Assembly: GCF_021729145.1 (NCBI RefSeq)
Contig: NZ_JAJSLW010000005.1
Location: 129,946-193,945 of the forward strand
Reading direction: 5' to 3'
Origin: Membranihabitans maritimus
Lineage (GTDB): Bacteria; Bacteroidota; Bacteroidia; Chitinophagales; Saprospiraceae
Length of the DNA: 64,000 bases
The notes beneath the pieces were generated by a model. The model was given only the letters and a program-made list of their open reading frames with translations, was not told the origin of the DNA and did not search any database. This document shows, in pieces, positions 43,881 through 53,309 of the stretch. Positions within the stretch are counted from its first letter, which is position 1. Each line of letters starts with the position of its first letter. The position numbers and the translations under genes are program-made.

Positions 43881-45164
43881 ATGGGATCAGGTAAAAGCTT
43901 AATTGTTGTAATATTTTTATTGAATATTTTTGTTGTGAATTTTTCAATAGCTCAAACAAAACATGCCTTTCAATTTGATGTAAATGTAACAGATCGAATG
44001 AAAGACATTAATGTTATCGTGAAAAAAAATATTGATAACTTTTACCTAAACCTTGAAGATACATCCCAAATATTCAACTTGTTTGAATTGGTAAATGGAA
44101 ATAAGATTAGTGTGCCCAGTCAAATTTCTTTGGGTACTTCGAATTTTATTTACTGGCGGATGGATTCGTCAACTTCATCCGGCAATGTTAGGTCCTTTTA
44201 TCTGGAAAAGGTTGACAAGAAGACAGTTGAAACTGAAAGAAAGGTTCAATTTACGGATAATGGTAAAGAATTGCTTTTTTCTGTAGCTGGTTCACCTGTA
44301 TTCAATTACAGGTATGCCACCATGCCAGTGCCGGATAATGTTGATCAAATTTATACAAGAAGTGGTTTTGTCCATCCATTGAAAACTCCATCTGGAAACA
44401 TAGTTTCCCGTATTCAACCGCCGGACCATTATCATCATTATGGGTTATGGAATCCGTGGACCCATACTGAATATAGAGGAGAAGAAATTGATTTCTGGAA
44501 TTTAAATAAAGGTCAGGGCACTGTACGCTTTTCTGATATCATCAATATTGCCCATGGTGATTTATTTGGAGAATTGACAGTATCTCATGATCATATTATT
44601 CATCCGGGTAGAGGAGAACAGGTTGTTCTTAAAGAAGAAATCAATTACAAATTATGGGCGGCTGATCCACAAGGAGAGTATTGGATATTAGATGTTGTTT
44701 CCAAATATAATTGTACAACAAAATATCCCCTAACAATAAAAGAATATAGATATCAGGGGTTTTCGCTGAGAGGGCCGGAGCACTGGCATGACAGTAATGT
44801 AAAAGTACTTACTTCAGATGGAAAAGATAAAAGTACAGGGAATGCTACCCGGGCTCAATGGATCCAAGTTACTGGTCCGGGTAATGAAAGGGGGGAAAGT
44901 GGTGTCGTAATGATGACTCATCCCTCCAATTTTAACCATCCTGAATTGTTGAGGATATGGCCTACAGGAGCTAATAACGGAAAGGAAAATGTATTTATAA
45001 ACTTCAATCCTGCGCAAGACCGTGACTGGGTAATGAAGCCTGGAAATACCTACACTATGAAATATCGTACCATTATATCTGATCGAAAATTTTCAGATTC
45101 TGAATTAGACCAATTGTTGGATAATTTTGTAAGTAGCCCGGAAGTAATCCAATCCCACCCATAG
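43881..45164 (+). CDS. DUF6807 (PmoA family) secreted protein
   Basis: A 427-residue exported protein (signal peptide to about residue 25, FSIAQTK) of the family named 'methane oxygenase PmoA' in databases. That name is misleading: these proteins have no relation to particulate methane monooxygenase. Characteristic stretches are YTRSGFVHPLKTPSGNIVSR, PPDHYHHYGLWNPWTHTEYR and GVVMMTHPSNFNHPELLRIW. Members occur beside Gfo/Idh/MocA genes in carbohydrate loci of Bacteroidota and Planctomycetes, as here. His-rich loops suggest metal or sugar binding. ATG at 43881 follows a TTG that could also be read as start. Confidence 0.85.
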   Translation: MGSGKSLIVVIFLLNIFVVNFSIAQTKHAFQFDVNVTDRMKDINVIVKKNIDNFYLNLEDTSQIFNLFELVNGNKISVPSQISLGTSNFIYWRMDSSTSSGNVRSFYLEKVDKKTVETERKVQFTDNGKELLFSVAGSPVFNYRYATMPVPDNVDQIYTRSGFVHPLKTPSGNIVSRIQPPDHYHHYGLWNPWTHTEYRGEEIDFWNLNKGQGTVRFSDIINIAHGDLFGELTVSHDHIIHPGRGEQVVLKEEINYKLWAADPQGEYWILDVVSKYNCTTKYPLTIKEYRYQGFSLRGPEHWHDSNVKVLTSDGKDKSTGNATRAQWIQVTGPGNERGESGVVMMTHPSNFNHPELLRIWPTGANNGKENVFINFNPAQDRDWVMKPGNTYTMKYRTIISDRKFSDSELDQLLDNFVSSPEVIQSHP

Positions 45165-45557
45165 GAATATTTATCTAGTCATCAATAGGGGAGAAGCAAG
45201 GATGAAATTGTGCTATTGCTTTGCTCATATCCTACAACACGTTACGTAGGTAGCGCTGCAAGGAGTTGTCGGTGAAATTAGGATATGGGTTTGTATTTTC
45301 CATTCATATTTTTGACAAAAGATATATTCGTAATGTACAGTTACCTGTGGCGGAAAATATACACCATTGTATCATCCTTTTAGTGATGCTTTATGAATGT
45401 TTCTTGATCATAGGGATCCTTAATGTATAATTGATTGACATGTAATTATTTGGTAATTTAGCAGAGATGGTATCAATTCATTTTTTATGTATTAATTGAG
45501 GGTATATAATACAGGATTTTTGCCCGGTGAGTAGAACTTTTGGGTAAACAAATTAAG
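45165..45557. other. Intergenic, 393 bases
   Basis: Between convergent operons. Arms CATATCCTACAAC (45226-45238) and GTTGT...TAGGATATG (45264-45287) can form a long bulged hairpin, possibly a bidirectional transcription end or RNA element. No T-run follows, and no gene is visible. Confidence 0.4.
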
Positions 45558-45851
45558 TTAACGATCTATAGTAAAGTTTTCATATTGATGTTCCCAGACT
45601 ATTTTGTTGACTATAATATCTTTTACCATTGCTCTGGATGGACCTGATCGACACCATTCGACGAGCGCCTCTATATTTTTTTTATGACCCTGTACGATGA
45701 TATACACAGATCCATCAGGTTCATTCCTTACAAAGCCATGTAATCCCAGGGATGTGGCTTTCTCTTTCGTTGACGCACGGTAAAATACCCCTTGGACTTT
45801 TCCAAACACAAGAATGCTATAAGTCGGAATTTTCTTTGGAGTCATTTTCAT
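45558..45851 (-). CDS. acyP: Acylphosphatase
   Basis: A 97-residue cytoplasmic enzyme that hydrolyses acyl phosphates such as acetyl phosphate. The family signature is intact: VFGKVQGVFYRAS with the catalytic Arg, and LGLHGFVRNEPDGSVYIIVQG with the catalytic Asn. Length is normal. The gene overlaps the end of the DUF389 gene by 35 bases if the first ATG is used (29 if the ATG at 45843-45845 is used), so both are likely co-transcribed. Confidence 0.93.
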   Translation of the reverse strand: MKMTPKKIPTYSILVFGKVQGVFYRASTKEKATSLGLHGFVRNEPDGSVYIIVQGHKKNIEALVEWCRSGPSRAMVKDIIVNKIVWEHQYENFTIDR

Positions 45852-47175
45852 TTATTGGTTGTATAATTAGTTTAATATTATTTGTTTCCAAACGTGTAGT
45901 TATCCATTGTTGCAATTTTTGTTCTGAATCCGGATCTAAGGGCTGTTCAGATCCCAGGAATAAAACAGAATATAAGGTAGGGCTGTCTGAACCGGTATTA
46001 AAACCCTTTGCTTCCGAATATGAACAATACTTAACCTCGGGGAAAAGAACATTTATTTCAGATAATAATTGTTGTCCCATTAATTCTCTGTTCAGAACTG
46101 AATCACGCGCTTTTTCCATATTATTGATGACTGTTTTCAGCCTGACTATTTCTTCGTTTAAGCTGGCATTTTCATTCATCGCAGAATTGGCTTCAGAAAA
46201 TGAAAATCCTTCTTTTATCGCTATGAGGTTTTTATCCAATCCATAATCTTCTGCTTTCTGATATATTCGGGATTTGTCAGAATCAGTAATTGAATGTCCT
46301 CCGTATACTAATGTTATTTCGTGCTTACCGGGTTGGATATTTTGATTTAGAAGGTAGTTACCTCCGATTATATCCACACTTTTTATAAATAACTCTGCGT
46401 TCTCTATAAACTTCTCTTTTTGAACCAGGCTGTATCCAAAATATATACTCGGGATTAGAATAATTATGATCACGGCCGATATCCACCTGTTAACCATTTT
46501 TTTCCGTTCTTCATTTACAAGTGTTCGAAATGGAAATTTTAGAATTTGTGAAATAAGGACAGAAGAAAGGGCAATAAATACTGTATTAATCGTGAATAAA
46601 AACAAAGCGCCAAAGAAGAAAGTAAATTGGCCTGTTGCCAATCCGTAACCTGCTGTGCACAAGGGAGGCATTAATGCGGTGGCAATCGCTACCCCTGGAA
46701 TTACATTCCCCTTTTGCTTACTGGTTATGGCTACAATTCCTGCTAATCCTCCGAAAAATGCAATTAAAACGTCGTAAATCGTGGGACTTGTTCTTGCTAA
46801 AAGCTCTGAATGAGCAGTAGATATCGGACTAATTGAAAAATAGAGAGTGGAGGCTATCAAACTTGCAAAAACAGCAAATCCATAATTTTTAAGGGATCTT
46901 CTGAATAAATTAAAATTATAAGTGGCTACACTATATCCCATACCATTTATTGGGCCCATTAGTGGTGAAATTAACATAGCTCCGATGACTACAGCCGTAG
47001 AGTTCATATTCAACCCCACAGAAGCTACTATTATTGCAAACATGAGAATCCATAAATTGGTACCTTTAAATTCCAGGTCTTTTAGGATATTCTCATGAAT
47101 TCTTTCAAAATCATCGATTTCGCTATCGAGATTGAAGTAATTTAGTATAGTTTTAATTATCTGCCTTGTCTGCAT
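45817..47175 (-). CDS. DUF389 membrane protein
   Basis: A 452-residue protein. Residues ~35-260 hold six or seven transmembrane segments with NMNSTAVVIGAMLISPLMGPINGMGYSV and AIATALMPPLCTAGYGLATG, the signature of DUF389 (TIGR00341/TIGR00271-type). The last ~190 residues form a soluble domain with a coiled-coil stretch (NENASLNEEIVRLKTVINNMEKA). Function is not established; a transport role has been suggested for the family. It shares the transcript with acylphosphatase. Confidence 0.88.
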   Translation of the reverse strand: MQTRQIIKTILNYFNLDSEIDDFERIHENILKDLEFKGTNLWILMFAIIVASVGLNMNSTAVVIGAMLISPLMGPINGMGYSVATYNFNLFRRSLKNYGFAVFASLIASTLYFSISPISTAHSELLARTSPTIYDVLIAFFGGLAGIVAITSKQKGNVIPGVAIATALMPPLCTAGYGLATGQFTFFFGALFLFTINTVFIALSSVLISQILKFPFRTLVNEERKKMVNRWISAVIIIILIPSIYFGYSLVQKEKFIENAELFIKSVDIIGGNYLLNQNIQPGKHEITLVYGGHSITDSDKSRIYQKAEDYGLDKNLIAIKEGFSFSEANSAMNENASLNEEIVRLKTVINNMEKARDSVLNRELMGQQLLSEINVLFPEVKYCSYSEAKGFNTGSDSPTLYSVLFLGSEQPLDPDSEQKLQQWITTRLETNNIKLIIQPINENDSKENSDL

Positions 47176-47345
47176 ATTCCTTGAATTGAGAAATCTGTAG
47201 AATTAGTTAAATCTTATCTATCGGAGCAATAATGGGGGCGTAATCTAATGTTTAAAAATAGCAAATATTGATATTTTACGAACAGTTAGACACAAAGATA
47301 GCAATATATTAACATTTTATGTATTAATAAAATATTTAATTTGAT

Positions 47346-47353
47346 TATATTTG
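47346..47353 (+). promoter_or_regulatory. Candidate -7 element upstream of the NlpC/P60 gene
   Basis: TATATTTG matches TAnnTTTG, 17 bases before the ATG at 47370. The -33 position reads TATT rather than TTTG, so only half of the promoter fits. Confidence 0.35.
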
Positions 47354-47369
47354 AGAATAATTTTCTTAT

Positions 47370-47858
47370 ATGAACCGAATGTCTATATACCCATTTTTAT
47401 TGTCATTTTTTGTAGGGATACTATTTTTTCAGTGTTCTCCCACGGTAGGTAAGAAAGTCCATTCTGATGAACACTTACCGGTCCGACAAAGAATTATTGA
47501 AGATGCCGCAAAAACTGTAGGCAGTAGGTATAAATATGGCGGAACCGGGAATAGGGGATTTGATTGTTCTGGTTTGGTGTACACTATTTATAAAAATCAT
47601 GAGTTTTTTCTTCCCCGTTCTGCCCGGGATATGATAAAGTACGGTCAAAAGATTAATAAAAGACAAGTTCAACCCGGGGATTTAGCGTTTTTTAAAAATA
47701 TAGGTAGAAAAGTAGATCACGTTGCTATTGTATACAAAATTGACAGGGATGGAATTTGGTTGATACACAGTACTACATCTCGAGGTGTAATTACCCAAAA
47801 CCTGGAAAGCTCTAGTTACTGGAGTAAAAGGTTAATACAATTTAATAGTATTATTTAG
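47370..47858 (+). CDS. NlpC/P60 (C40) peptidase lipoprotein
   Basis: A 162-residue cell-wall hydrolase that cuts D-glutamyl-diaminopimelate links in peptidoglycan. Lipobox FFQC at residue 22; catalytic triad C66 (FDCSGLV), H117 (DHVAIVY) and H133 (WLIHSTT). YKYGGTGNRGFDCSG and VQPGDLAFF are family signatures. Single domain with no SH3 repeats, resembling E. coli Spr/NlpC. The gene ends 4 bases from the convergent sulfatase gene. Confidence 0.93.
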   Translation: MNRMSIYPFLLSFFVGILFFQCSPTVGKKVHSDEHLPVRQRIIEDAAKTVGSRYKYGGTGNRGFDCSGLVYTIYKNHEFFLPRSARDMIKYGQKINKRQVQPGDLAFFKNIGRKVDHVAIVYKIDRDGIWLIHSTTSRGVITQNLESSSYWSKRLIQFNSII

Positions 47859-47862
47859 TGCA

Positions 47863-49464
47863 TTAATTTTCAACAGCACTTCCCCACCAATCATTATTGG
47901 GTTTCCAATCCTCTTTTAACATCGCCTGCCTTTGATTTTCAAGATTTTGCCAACGTTTGGTCTTGATATTATTTTCCCATTTTTCCCGGGCCTTGGGATC
48001 AAATTGGGGGTCTGGTTCAGGGAATTTTGCATTCACTGTATGTAACCAATCAAATAACTGCTTTTTCATAGAAATTACTCTATCAGGCTTTTTACCTGAA
48101 ATATCGTTTGTTTCAGACAAATCCTCTGCGAGGTCGTATAATTCTGTTGTATTGGTTTCATAATAATGGATTAGTTTCCATTTTCCTGTGGTTATAGTGG
48201 AAGAGGGTTTGCCACCCTGGTTACCGTAATGAGGATAGTGGGTATAAAAAGGACGTTCGCTATATGTTTCTCCATTGAGTAGAGCTTTTAGGCTTATTCC
48301 ATCGATATGTTGGTCTGCCTTTGGAGAGGATCCGGTTAAGTCAAGTAATGTGGGATAAAAATCTGTTGAAAATACAGGTTTGTTTATCGTAGATGTATTT
48401 TTTTTCATACCAGGTGCATATATGATGTAAGGAACCCGGGTGCCTCCTTCCCATTGATAACCTTTACCACCTCTAAGTGGGGTATTGGAGGTAGCATAAG
48501 CATCTCCCGAGGCTACTCCACCATTATCAGATGTAAAGACTACTATGGTGTTGTTTTCCAGGTTGTTTTCTGTCAGGGCATTTATCACAATTCCTACGGC
48601 CTGATCAACAGATTCTACCAAAGCGGCATAAACAGGCTGATCCTGGTATTTTCGGATGGGTAATACTTCTTCCATTTCAAAACCTTGTTGAGGAATATCT
48701 TTGTCTTCTAATTTTGCTCTATATTTTGCCCAACCTTCTTTGGTGGACTGAACAGGAGCATGAACGGCATAAAAGGCAAGGTATGCAAAAAAAGAAGTAT
48801 CCTTAGCTGAGGTAATAAATTTTGCTGTTTCTCTTGCCAGTCTTTTGGTAAGGTTTTCTCCATTTGGTCCATCCTCCATTTTAGGATTTTTGTATGGAGA
48901 AAAGAATCCACCAGGAGGACTTCCTCGTTCAAAACCTCCTATATTGATGTCAAATCCATGGTCTTCCGGATAAGAACCTTTATCTCCTAAATGCCATTTA
49001 CCAGCAAAAAATGTCAGATACCCATTTTCCTTCATTGCTTCGGGAAGAACGATCTTCTCTTTTGGTAATTGATGTATATACGGACTGGGCAATAACTTAT
49101 CGTGCCTCCCCCTTGATCTCCAGGCTTCTTCAGAAGCCGCCCCGATCCAATCAGTTATTCCATGCCTGGCCGTAAACATCCCAGTCATTATGCTGGCTCT
49201 GGAAGGACTGCAAACGCGACTGGATGAATAACCCCTTGTAAAAAGAACTCCTTTGGCTGCCAATCGGTCAATATTGGGTGTTTCATAAAATTCACTTCCC
49301 ATGCAACTCAAATCCATATACCCCATATCATCAACGAGTATAAATAAGACATTGGGCTTTTCGGTATCTTGGATCGTCTTATCCTTGTCTATTTTACAGG
49401 CAGTTACTAATAGGGGAATTATAAAACTAATTAGCAGAGAGTGGTTTTTTTTATGTAGGTTCAT
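47863..49464 (-). CDS. Formylglycine-dependent sulfatase, lipoprotein
   Basis: A 533-residue type I sulfatase removing sulfate esters, probably from sulfated polysaccharides of algae. Lipobox VTAC (Cys23) predicts a lipid anchor. The metal site begins with NVLFILVDDMGYMDLSCMG; the maturation motif is CSPSRASIMTG with C85 to be converted to formylglycine (C-x-P-S-R). FTSDNGG and GGKGYQWEGGTRVPYI are further family signatures. The C-terminal ~80 residues are rich in Trp, Asn and Lys. No maturation enzyme is encoded nearby, so it would need a gene elsewhere. It is monocistronic. Confidence 0.94.
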   Translation of the reverse strand: MNLHKKNHSLLISFIIPLLVTACKIDKDKTIQDTEKPNVLFILVDDMGYMDLSCMGSEFYETPNIDRLAAKGVLFTRGYSSSRVCSPSRASIMTGMFTARHGITDWIGAASEEAWRSRGRHDKLLPSPYIHQLPKEKIVLPEAMKENGYLTFFAGKWHLGDKGSYPEDHGFDINIGGFERGSPPGGFFSPYKNPKMEDGPNGENLTKRLARETAKFITSAKDTSFFAYLAFYAVHAPVQSTKEGWAKYRAKLEDKDIPQQGFEMEEVLPIRKYQDQPVYAALVESVDQAVGIVINALTENNLENNTIVVFTSDNGGVASGDAYATSNTPLRGGKGYQWEGGTRVPYIIYAPGMKKNTSTINKPVFSTDFYPTLLDLTGSSPKADQHIDGISLKALLNGETYSERPFYTHYPHYGNQGGKPSSTITTGKWKLIHYYETNTTELYDLAEDLSETNDISGKKPDRVISMKKQLFDWLHTVNAKFPEPDPQFDPKAREKWENNIKTKRWQNLENQRQAMLKEDWKPNNDWWGSAVEN

Positions 49465-49524
49465 TTATAAAATGTTTAGTATTATAGAGAGAAAGATAAC
49501 GATTAGATTGTAAATGGTATAACT

Positions 49525-50187
49525 ATGTTGAAATTCTACTTATATTTAGTTATGATTGCTGGTCTCTCCATATCCGGATGTGAGCGTGCTACTTTCCGTA
49601 TATTTGATAAACCGATCGTTTTTGATAAAACACGCGAGGAATTGTCTTTATCGTATATGAAGGATCGCTATGGCATCAATAAGGATTTTCCAAGTATTGA
49701 TCCCAAAATGGTGGTTGTCCACTGGACTGCCATTCCTACGCTTGAATCTTCTTATAATGCTATGAACCCATCATTACTACCGGGGGCCAGGACAGGTATT
49801 GCTTCAGCCAGTTCGTTAAACGTGGGAGCTCATTTTTTAATTGACAGAGATGGTGTGATTTTTAGGCAACTCCCTGATACTTTGTTTGCCAGACATGTTA
49901 TTGGATTGAACCACTGTGCTATTGGGATTGAGAATATTGGAAGTAGTAATAATCCCCTCACCAGGGCGCAACTAAGAGCCAACACAGAATTAATCCGTTA
50001 TTTAAAAAGACTTCATCCAGGAATTGAATATGTTATAGGACACCACCAATATCGAGAATTTGAAAATCACAACCTTTGGATGGAAAAAGATGAAGGGTAC
50101 CGGACGGAAAAATCAGATCCGGGTGATAAGTTTATGGAGCACTTGCATAAAAGAATAAAAGACCTTGGATTACGAAGTAGACCCTAA
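49525..50187 (+). CDS. N-acetylmuramoyl-L-alanine amidase, Amidase_2 type, lipoprotein
   Basis: A 220-residue peptidoglycan amidase. Lipobox ISGC near residue 19. Zinc-binding residues are visible: H66 in VVVHWTA, His in VIGHHQYREF, and Asp/Lys in SDPGDKF; HCAIGIENIG contains the conserved Glu-Asn. It resembles AmpD/PGRP-like enzymes that cleave between muramic acid and L-Ala. The next gene, a GHL10 hydrolase, starts 33 bases later on the same strand, suggesting a pair acting on the cell wall. Confidence 0.9.
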   Translation: MLKFYLYLVMIAGLSISGCERATFRIFDKPIVFDKTREELSLSYMKDRYGINKDFPSIDPKMVVVHWTAIPTLESSYNAMNPSLLPGARTGIASASSLNVGAHFLIDRDGVIFRQLPDTLFARHVIGLNHCAIGIENIGSSNNPLTRAQLRANTELIRYLKRLHPGIEYVIGHHQYREFENHNLWMEKDEGYRTEKSDPGDKFMEHLHKRIKDLGLRSRP

Positions 50188-50220
50188 AATTTTATTTCTT
50201 TGCATGAAAGTAAACGCGAT

Positions 50221-51750
50221 ATGTTCAAGTTTCTATCTTGTGAATCCATTTTAATTCTTATTGCAGCCTTGTTTGTACAGACAGGTGCTACTTCACAGGT
50301 TATCAACCCTAAAAGGGAACTGCGCGGAGTTTGGATTGCCACTGTTGCCAATATTGATTGGCCCAGTTCACCGGGATTGACTGTAGAGAGACAGAAAAAA
50401 GAGTTGTTGAAAATTTTAGATCATCATGAAGATCTTGGAATAAATGCTCTTTTCTTTCAAATTCGTCCTACTACAGATGCTTTTTATGCAAAAGGAGAGG
50501 AGCTTTGGAGTTATTACCTATCGGGAAAACAGGGAAAAGCACCGGATCCTTTTTACGATCCCCTGCAGTTCTTAATTGATGAAGCACATTATCGGGGTAT
50601 GGAATTGCATGCATGGTTCAACCCGTACCGGGCAGCCAATGATAATGATCCAAACAAAGTTTCCGAGGACCACATATCAAAATTAATGCCGGAGTGGTTT
50701 TTTGAATATGAAGGTAAAACCTATTTTGATCCTGGCATTCCTGCTGTGAGAGAATATATTGAGTCTGTTGTTTTGAATGTAGTTGAAAACTATGATATTG
50801 ACGGTATTCATTTTGATGATTATTTTTATCCGTATCCGGGTAAAGAAATGTTACCTGACAGTATATCATTTCTTAAATATGGTGAAGCAAATTTTGACCG
50901 TATTGAAGATTGGCGCAGAAATAATGTAGATCTGTTAGTAGAAAGCCTGACTAAAGTAATCCATGATGCAAAGCCGTATGTTAAGTTTGGAATAAGTCCA
51001 TTTGCCATTTGGAGGAATGAAAAAGAAGATCCCAGAGGGTCAGAAAGCAATGGATTTACTAATTATGACGGGTTATATGCAGATGTATACAATTGGATGG
51101 AAAATCAATGGTTGGATTATGTTATGCCGCAAATTTATTTCCCTTTTCATTACACACCAGCACCTTTTGAAAAGTTGTTGAAATGGTGGGGAGATAATAG
51201 GTTTGGCCGTCATGTATATGTAGGTCAGGGAGTGTATCGGGCTGAACAAAATAAAAATGGATGGGAAGATAGAAGTCAACTACCAAGGCAGGTAAAGTCT
51301 ATCAGGCAAGATGCGAATGCCCAGGGGAGTGTATATTTTAGTTCCAAATCCTTAAGTAATAATCTCGGCGGGTTTCGGGATTCCCTACGCCATCGATATT
51401 ACAGGTTCCCTGCACTTCTTCCCCCGATGCCCTGGCTGGATAATGCAGCTCCAGCTTCTCCGGTGAATTTGAGGCATACCCAGATTGATCGCTTTGTCCG
51501 GTTGCGGTGGGATGACCCGGAATCCAGAGATACCCCTTATGGGTATATTGTGTACAGATTTGGTGAAAATGAAAATATAAATTTTGAAAGACCCGATAAT
51601 ATTATCCATATTTCTTTTGACAGCGATAAAACCTTCTTCTTTGATACCAATGTAAGGAAGGGGAAATCATATAGATATTATGTATCTTCTTTAGATCGGT
51701 TGAAAAATGAAGGGCATGCGATCGGAATTCAAGTGCAGGTCCATGAATAA
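50221..51750 (+). CDS. GHL10-type (DUF187) glycoside hydrolase-like protein with Fn3-like tail
   Basis: A 509-residue exported protein: signal peptide to about residue 25, then RELRGVWIATVANIDWPSSPG, NALFFQIRPTTDAFY, ELHAWFNPYRAAN and GIHFDDYFYPYPG, the succession typical of GHL10/DUF187 proteins (YngK-like). These TIM barrels are thought to act on cell-wall or surface glycans. Residues from APASPVNLRHTQIDRF to the end resemble a fibronectin type III domain. The ATG at 50221 is used; a TTG at 50200 would add seven residues. Co-transcription with the amidase is likely. Confidence 0.88.
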   Translation: MFKFLSCESILILIAALFVQTGATSQVINPKRELRGVWIATVANIDWPSSPGLTVERQKKELLKILDHHEDLGINALFFQIRPTTDAFYAKGEELWSYYLSGKQGKAPDPFYDPLQFLIDEAHYRGMELHAWFNPYRAANDNDPNKVSEDHISKLMPEWFFEYEGKTYFDPGIPAVREYIESVVLNVVENYDIDGIHFDDYFYPYPGKEMLPDSISFLKYGEANFDRIEDWRRNNVDLLVESLTKVIHDAKPYVKFGISPFAIWRNEKEDPRGSESNGFTNYDGLYADVYNWMENQWLDYVMPQIYFPFHYTPAPFEKLLKWWGDNRFGRHVYVGQGVYRAEQNKNGWEDRSQLPRQVKSIRQDANAQGSVYFSSKSLSNNLGGFRDSLRHRYYRFPALLPPMPWLDNAAPASPVNLRHTQIDRFVRLRWDDPESRDTPYGYIVYRFGENENINFERPDNIIHISFDSDKTFFFDTNVRKGKSYRYYVSSLDRLKNEGHAIGIQVQVHE

Positions 51751-51811
51751 TTTATCGGTAAAAAATATAAGCAGTGCGTTAGTAAATGGTAAATAACTTT
51801 CACTAATAGGA

Positions 51812-52279
51812 TTAATCCCATATCATAGGCCGGGGAATATTCATTTCTCGAAGATAGGATATAAACTGTCCGGCATGAACGGCTTCATGGTATCCAATTC
51901 TCATTAAATATGGTCCTAAAACCTTCTTTTGGCCATTACCCGGATGAATGATTTCAGTAGATTTTAATTCCGATTCAGAAAAATTTTGGATGGTCTGTAG
52001 GAATTGTTTTCGATAGGGTGCGGAAAATTCTAATTCCTCCTGGACGCTTGTCAAAGGTCGATTTTCCCAGGGGGTTCTATAATTTTCCATTGATTCACCT
52101 TTTATGATCATATTCCATCCGTAATCAGCTTCTAATACATGTCTAACCATTTGGATGGCTGACATGGCATGACTGTCTGGTTGCCAGTTAATCAATTCGT
52201 CAGGGAGAGATGACCATAAAATAGAGCTACGTCTTCGGATTTCATTAAGATTGCAAAGAATTAGTTCGGCTTGATTCAT
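51812..52279 (-). CDS. DinB-superfamily protein
   Basis: A 155-residue four-helix protein. His residues in MVRHVLEADYGWN, and GYHEAVHAGQFISYLREM near the C-terminus, are the metal-binding pattern of DinB/YfiT-like proteins, some of which are thiol transferases. The stretch LINWQPDSHAMSAIQMVRH is typical of Bacteroidota DinB members. Physiological role unknown. Single gene, not clearly linked to neighbours. Confidence 0.85.
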   Translation of the reverse strand: MNQAELILCNLNEIRRRSSILWSSLPDELINWQPDSHAMSAIQMVRHVLEADYGWNMIIKGESMENYRTPWENRPLTSVQEELEFSAPYRKQFLQTIQNFSESELKSTEIIHPGNGQKKVLGPYLMRIGYHEAVHAGQFISYLREMNIPRPMIWD

Positions 52280-52490
52280 ATAGTATGTTATTGTTTATAT
52301 CAAATGTTAGTTTCATTTGACAGGCCTGGTACCCTGGCTGTCATTTATTGTTACTGCTTTCTTTATCTGTATAGGGAGATGATACTTTTTTTCCATAGTA
52401 GATGAGGCAGAAATTTCTTTTTATAGAGTGACTACAATAGGATTGATCATTGGGGACCATTTCAATAGCTTCAATAATCTGAAGGTGTAT

Positions 52491-53309
52491 TCATCGGGTA
52501 CCTATTATTCTTTCAATTTCATTAAGTAAAAGTGGAAATGCAGGGGCTGTCATTAAATGTCCGTATCCGTCCATTTCGTAAATTTTGGTATCATTGTGGC
52601 CGGCCACTCTCATCATTCTCATCATAAAAGCATTTTCTTCATACCTTCCCAACAATTCCAATTCGAGATCCCCGGTGATTAGTAAAAGGGGGGGAGCATC
52701 CGATCTAACGTGGTATAGAGGGGCTAAATCATCGATAATGGGTTGTTTCCCGTCAATACCCATTTCTTCCCTCACGGTAAAATGTGTAATAGTATGACCA
52801 CTAAAAGGGATCAAACCTGCTATCCTATTTGCGTCTATGCCATGAGGAATAAGCCATCTTTTATCCAGGCCGACCATACTTGCCAGGTAACCACCTGCAG
52901 AATGTCCGGAAATAAATATCAAAGAAGTATCTCCACCGTAACGTTCTGTATTATTAAATGTCCAGGCAACTGCTGCAGCGGCGTCTTTAATATATTCTGG
53001 AGCTCCTACCTTGGGGAACAAACGGTAATTAACCCCCACAACAGCTACCCCTTTATCTTTCAATGCTTGTGGTATTTCCTTCTCACCGGCCCTGAGGCCC
53101 CCTCCGTGAAACCAGACGACGGTAGGGTAGTTGGTTTTATTATCGGGGTAATAAAAATCTAATAAGCACCTTTCCTGTATATATTGATTTCCCCCACGGA
53201 CAGATTCACTGTAGTATGGAATGTTTTCCTGGATATTATAAATAATATCCTGTCCGTAAAGACCAAATGACATTGTGTATAAAACCAATAGAGTGAATAA
53301 TTTATTCAT
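52491..53309 (-). CDS. Secreted alpha/beta hydrolase (carboxylesterase type)
   Basis: A 272-residue exported esterase. A signal peptide covers residues 1-19 (SFGLYGQ). The oxyanion region VVWFHGGGLRAGEK is of the hormone-sensitive lipase type; the nucleophile is Ser in ISGHSAGGYLASM; Asp is likely in LLLITGDLELE and His in MDGYGHLMTAP. The latter is followed by a short helix. It probably removes acyl or acetyl groups from a polymer or small molecule; substrate unknown. Solitary gene. Confidence 0.88.
   Translation of the reverse strand: MNKLFTLLVLYTMSFGLYGQDIIYNIQENIPYYSESVRGGNQYIQERCLLDFYYPDNKTNYPTVVWFHGGGLRAGEKEIPQALKDKGVAVVGVNYRLFPKVGAPEYIKDAAAAVAWTFNNTERYGGDTSLIFISGHSAGGYLASMVGLDKRWLIPHGIDANRIAGLIPFSGHTITHFTVREEMGIDGKQPIIDDLAPLYHVRSDAPPLLLITGDLELELLGRYEENAFMMRMMRVAGHNDTKIYEMDGYGHLMTAPAFPLLLNEIERIIGTR

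Noticed and set aside
43881-45164. Methane monooxygenase subunit, from the PmoA family name
   Set aside because: The name is a database misnomer; the protein is secreted, soluble and shares no feature with membrane PmoA.
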